NCBI GenBank assembly: GCA_943370385.1
Contig: CALRQT020000002.1
Coordinates: forward strand, 124,001-188,000
Direction of reading: 5' to 3'
Length of the DNA: 64,000 bases
Source of the DNA: BAIKAL-G1 sp943370385
Lineage (GTDB): Bacteria; Cyanobacteriota; Cyanobacteriia; PCC-6307; Cyanobiaceae
Positions 61,737-64,000 of the stretch are shown here, in pieces. A program made the position numbers and the translations under genes. The notes beneath the pieces are model-generated. The model was not told the DNA's origin. It did no database searches and saw only the letters and a program-made list of their open reading frames with translations. Within the stretch, counting starts at the first letter, position 1. Each line of letters starts with the position of its first letter.

Positions 61737-61913
61737 TTAAAAATAGGGCAGCAATTCCTGATCGAGGCAGCGGGCCTGTTGCCAACGGCCCTGTAAGCGC
61801 AACAGGCGGGTGCGCAGGATGATCGGATCGATGTCGCATTCCTGGTCCCAGGCCAGCTCAAACCGCTGCCGCCAATGGTCCACCGCTAGGGAGAAGGGGA
61901 AGCTGGGATCCAT
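61737..61913 (-). CDS. Small hypothetical protein
   Basis: From the ATG at 61913 the product has 58 residues: MDPSFPFSLAVDHWRQRFEL, then a charged helix (ILRTRLLRLQGRWQQARCLD) ending ELLPYF. Its codon use matches the host and it has no stop-rich neighbour frame. A longer version from 61994 is open but less likely. Unknown function. Confidence 0.5.
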   Translation of the reverse strand: MDPSFPFSLAVDHWRQRFELAWDQECDIDPIILRTRLLRLQGRWQQARCLDQELLPYF

Positions 61914-62068
61914 GGGCCGGCAGGACAATGCCCTGATGCAGGCTGATCCACCGAAAGTAGGGACGCTGGCGCCGATGGGAATGGGCCGAAACACCCATTG
62001 AGTTCTGCAATCTGGCCCTTGATTGGCGGCGCCGATGCCGCGCCTGGGGCCGGCGACACAATGGCGCC

Positions 62069-63538
62069 ATGGCAGCTCCGTCCTTCACCCTGGCGTCCGG
62101 GCCCGCCCCGGGGGCCATGCCCCCCCGGCCGCGCCAGTGGCAGAGCCAGCTGATCCAGCTGTTGCGCCGCCGCCTGGAGCGCCAGGACCCCGGCGGCCAG
62201 GACGTGCTGATCCATGCCGGTCCGGGCGCTGGCAAAACCCTGGGTGCCCTCTTGGGCTACCAGGCCCTCGCGGCCGATGGGCGCCTGCAGCGGTTTGTGG
62301 TGTTCACCCATCGCAGCTCGATTGCCAGCCAATGGCGCCAGGCCGCCGGCCGCTTGGGCTTGGAACTGCGCGACTGGGACCCGGGAACCCCCTTAGCTCC
62401 CGCTGGCGCGGGCCCAGGCCCCTGGCAAGGCCTGCTGCTCACCTATCAAGCGGCCAGTCGCAACCAGGCGGCCCTTCAGCAGCAACTGGCCGGTGCTGGG
62501 CTGGGGGACTGGCTAGCGATTGCCGATGAGGTGCACCACCTGGGCCTGGATCCGGAGGAACCGGAAGCCAGCGCCTGGGGCCAAACCTTCAGCAGCCTCA
62601 CGGCCGGGGCCAGCCTGCGGCTGGGCCTCACCGGCACCCCTTTTCGGGCCGACAACCTCAGTTTTTGCTCCGCCCGCCGCATCGAAGTGGAAGAGGCCGG
62701 CGAACGGGTCGAGCTGATCGCGCCAGATCTCAGCGTGGAACCGCGCCAGCTGATCGCCGCCGGCGATGTGCGCCCCCTGGAATTCCGCTTTCAAGATGGC
62801 TGGATCGACCACGGCCGCCAGGAGGGCACCAATCCCGAGCTCGAGCGCTCACCCCTGTCCGCTGAACTCCGCGAGAGTTGGCGGGCCCGCAACCTGCGCC
62901 GGGCGATCCGCCTGGGCGATGGCAGCAGCATCGCCCTGCGGGTGCTGCTCAATGCCCGCAAACGCTTGGAGATGGTGCGGCGCCACCATCTGGGCGCTGG
63001 CGGCATCGTGATTGCCCGCGACATCGCCCACGCCCGGCGCCTCAGCCATCTGTTGGTGGAGGAGGGGGACCAGGTGCTGCTCGTCCATTCCCAGGACCCG
63101 GAGGCGGCCAGCCGCCTGGCCGAGTTCCAGAACGGCGGGGCCGACTGGCTGGTGAGTATCGACATGGCCTCGGAAGGCTTCGATGCGCCGCGGCTGCGGG
63201 TGGTGGCCTACCTGACCACGGTGGTGACCCGCAGCCGCTTCGTGCAGGCGATCACCCGGGCGGTGCGCATGGATGGGGAGCGCAGCCAGTTGGAAGCGGT
63301 GCCCCGCCATCCGTCCTATGTGTTTGCCCCGGCCGATCCGCTGCTGATGCAGTACGCCCGCAGCTGGTCGATTAGTGAGCCCTACCTGCTGCGCAGCAGG
63401 CCTGGGGTGGCCGAAACGGCCGACCCCCAGGGCTGGGGCCGGGCGCCGGGGCTGCCCCTGGAGGCCATGGCCGAGGGGGCCGGCGAGCTGATTCGGCTGC
63501 GCGGACCCCAGCTTCCGAACTTTCTGCTGCATCCGTGA
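62069..63538 (+). CDS. DEAD/DEAH-box family SF2 helicase
   Basis: The 489-residue protein has Walker A HAGPGAGKT, Walker B as ADEVHHLG (DEVH box), motif III LTGTPFR, and C-terminal helicase motifs V and VI (SIDMASEGFDAPRLRVV and FVQAITRAVR). It resembles the UvrB/Res-III type ATPase superfamily seen in cyanobacteria. Its target (DNA or RNA) is not evident. No neighbour indicates a pathway. Confidence 0.88.
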   Translation: MAAPSFTLASGPAPGAMPPRPRQWQSQLIQLLRRRLERQDPGGQDVLIHAGPGAGKTLGALLGYQALAADGRLQRFVVFTHRSSIASQWRQAAGRLGLELRDWDPGTPLAPAGAGPGPWQGLLLTYQAASRNQAALQQQLAGAGLGDWLAIADEVHHLGLDPEEPEASAWGQTFSSLTAGASLRLGLTGTPFRADNLSFCSARRIEVEEAGERVELIAPDLSVEPRQLIAAGDVRPLEFRFQDGWIDHGRQEGTNPELERSPLSAELRESWRARNLRRAIRLGDGSSIALRVLLNARKRLEMVRRHHLGAGGIVIARDIAHARRLSHLLVEEGDQVLLVHSQDPEAASRLAEFQNGGADWLVSIDMASEGFDAPRLRVVAYLTTVVTRSRFVQAITRAVRMDGERSQLEAVPRHPSYVFAPADPLLMQYARSWSISEPYLLRSRPGVAETADPQGWGRAPGLPLEAMAEGAGELIRLRGPQLPNFLLHP

Positions 63539-63634
63539 TTACAGTTTGAATCCAGAAAAAATGCGAACTTCTGCGAACTTGCCTCCCTGGTCTGGCCCTG
63601 CGTCGACCAGCGTGGCCCCTAACGGAGCTGAATC

Positions 63635-63913
63635 ATGCACGGTTCGATCCAGCGGCGCCTCTCGGTGGCGATGAACTGGTCAGTAGCACGTATTGCCAAC
63701 CTGGACGCCCGCGAGCGCTACGAGGACAGCTTTGCCCTCACCCAGGAGTTTCGCGAGTGGATCCTTTGCATTGATGACCAGCCGGAGCTGCTGGCCGAAT
63801 CCGTTTTGATGGTTCCGGTGGCTTCGCCAGGGAACCCGCTGGCCGATCGCCCGAGCGGCGATGGTGTGCGGGACTGGTTTGGCCGGGAGCCGGACGGACG
63901 AATCGAAATTTAA
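63635..63913 (+). CDS. Hypothetical protein
   Basis: A 92-residue frame starting MHGSIQRRLSVAMNWSVARI (a later in-frame ATG begins MNWSVARIANLDARERYE at 63671). It has charged, helix-like composition and no membrane segment. The opposite strand also has an open frame here, but this one reads more like protein. Upstream lies a ten-base near-repeat (TGCGAACTTC, TGCGAACTTG; 63563-63582). Confidence 0.5.
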   Translation: MHGSIQRRLSVAMNWSVARIANLDARERYEDSFALTQEFREWILCIDDQPELLAESVLMVPVASPGNPLADRPSGDGVRDWFGREPDGRIEI

Positions 63914-64000
63914 AGCATTTTTCCGGATTTGCAGCGCCTTGGCGCCAAAATCGCTGAATTGCCAAGTCGGCCTGGCCACGATTGGGCATTTCGACCTGTC

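Overview
The window is a 64-kb piece of a GC-rich cyanobacterial chromosome, most likely a picocyanobacterium of the Synechococcus/Cyanobium type. Evidence: light-independent protochlorophyllide reductase genes (chlB, chlL); a monomeric B12-dependent ribonucleotide reductase; the MEP-pathway genes ispG and dxr; cyanobacterial or plastid families (CPP1-like, DUF3531, DUF92/VTE6-like, pntA1-pntA2-pntB); and repeated copies of the cyanobacterial HIP1 palindrome GCGATCGC. Most genes are tightly packed, very GC-rich and often overlap by 1-4 bases. GTG and TTG starts are common.

Layout. 1-2 kb: 3' end of chlB, then chlL. 2-5 kb: a GC-poorer stretch with two tandem divergent LysR-like regulators, tRNA-Ser(UGA) and a small secreted protein. 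5-17 kb: housekeeping genes (nrdJ, a methyltransferase, a release-factor-3 GTPase, a CPP1-like protein, hslO, an ABC ATPase, DUF3531, rsmE, a VTE6-like protein, a group 3 sigma factor). 17-23 kb: GDSL esterase, a three-gene phosphonate/selenate-type ABC importer with a double permease, and an aminotransferase. 23-33 kb: uracil-DNA glycosylase, ispG, a C-terminal processing protease, then the mfd - solute-binding lipoprotein - mscS operon. 33.5-37.7 kb: a GC-poorer trehalose operon (otsA-treS-otsB). 37.9-50.7 kb: metal-ion transport: two zinc-type CDF exporters, a GDT1 family exporter, a two-component system, two P-type ATPases and a FetAB-like exporter. 50.8-52.7 kb: a small membrane protein, a third LysR-like paralogue and a decayed IS481 transposase. 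52.7-64 kb: cysS, dxr with a ferredoxin-like protein, a YheT-type hydrolase, the pntAB operon with a clear terminator, conserved hypotheticals, a possible small-RNA locus and an SF2 helicase.

How genes work together: ispG and dxr are two steps of isoprenoid synthesis, and VTE6-like DUF92 and the chl genes lie in chlorophyll/phytol metabolism. The trehalose genes give a synthase, a phosphatase and a maltose/trehalose isomerase for compatible-solute metabolism. The 38-50 kb block looks like a metal-homeostasis island in which an OmpR-type regulator/kinase pair may sense the ions being exported.

I found no complete mobile element, CRISPR array or prophage. The most unusual items are the three divergent LysR-like paralogues, an in-frame 12-base minisatellite inside otsA, a uracil-DNA glycosylase with no canonical start codon ahead of its iron-sulfur cysteines, a cluster of repeated palindromic boxes upstream of pacL, and a candidate small RNA at 61.5 kb. 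All functional calls rest on reading motifs by eye; no database search was run.
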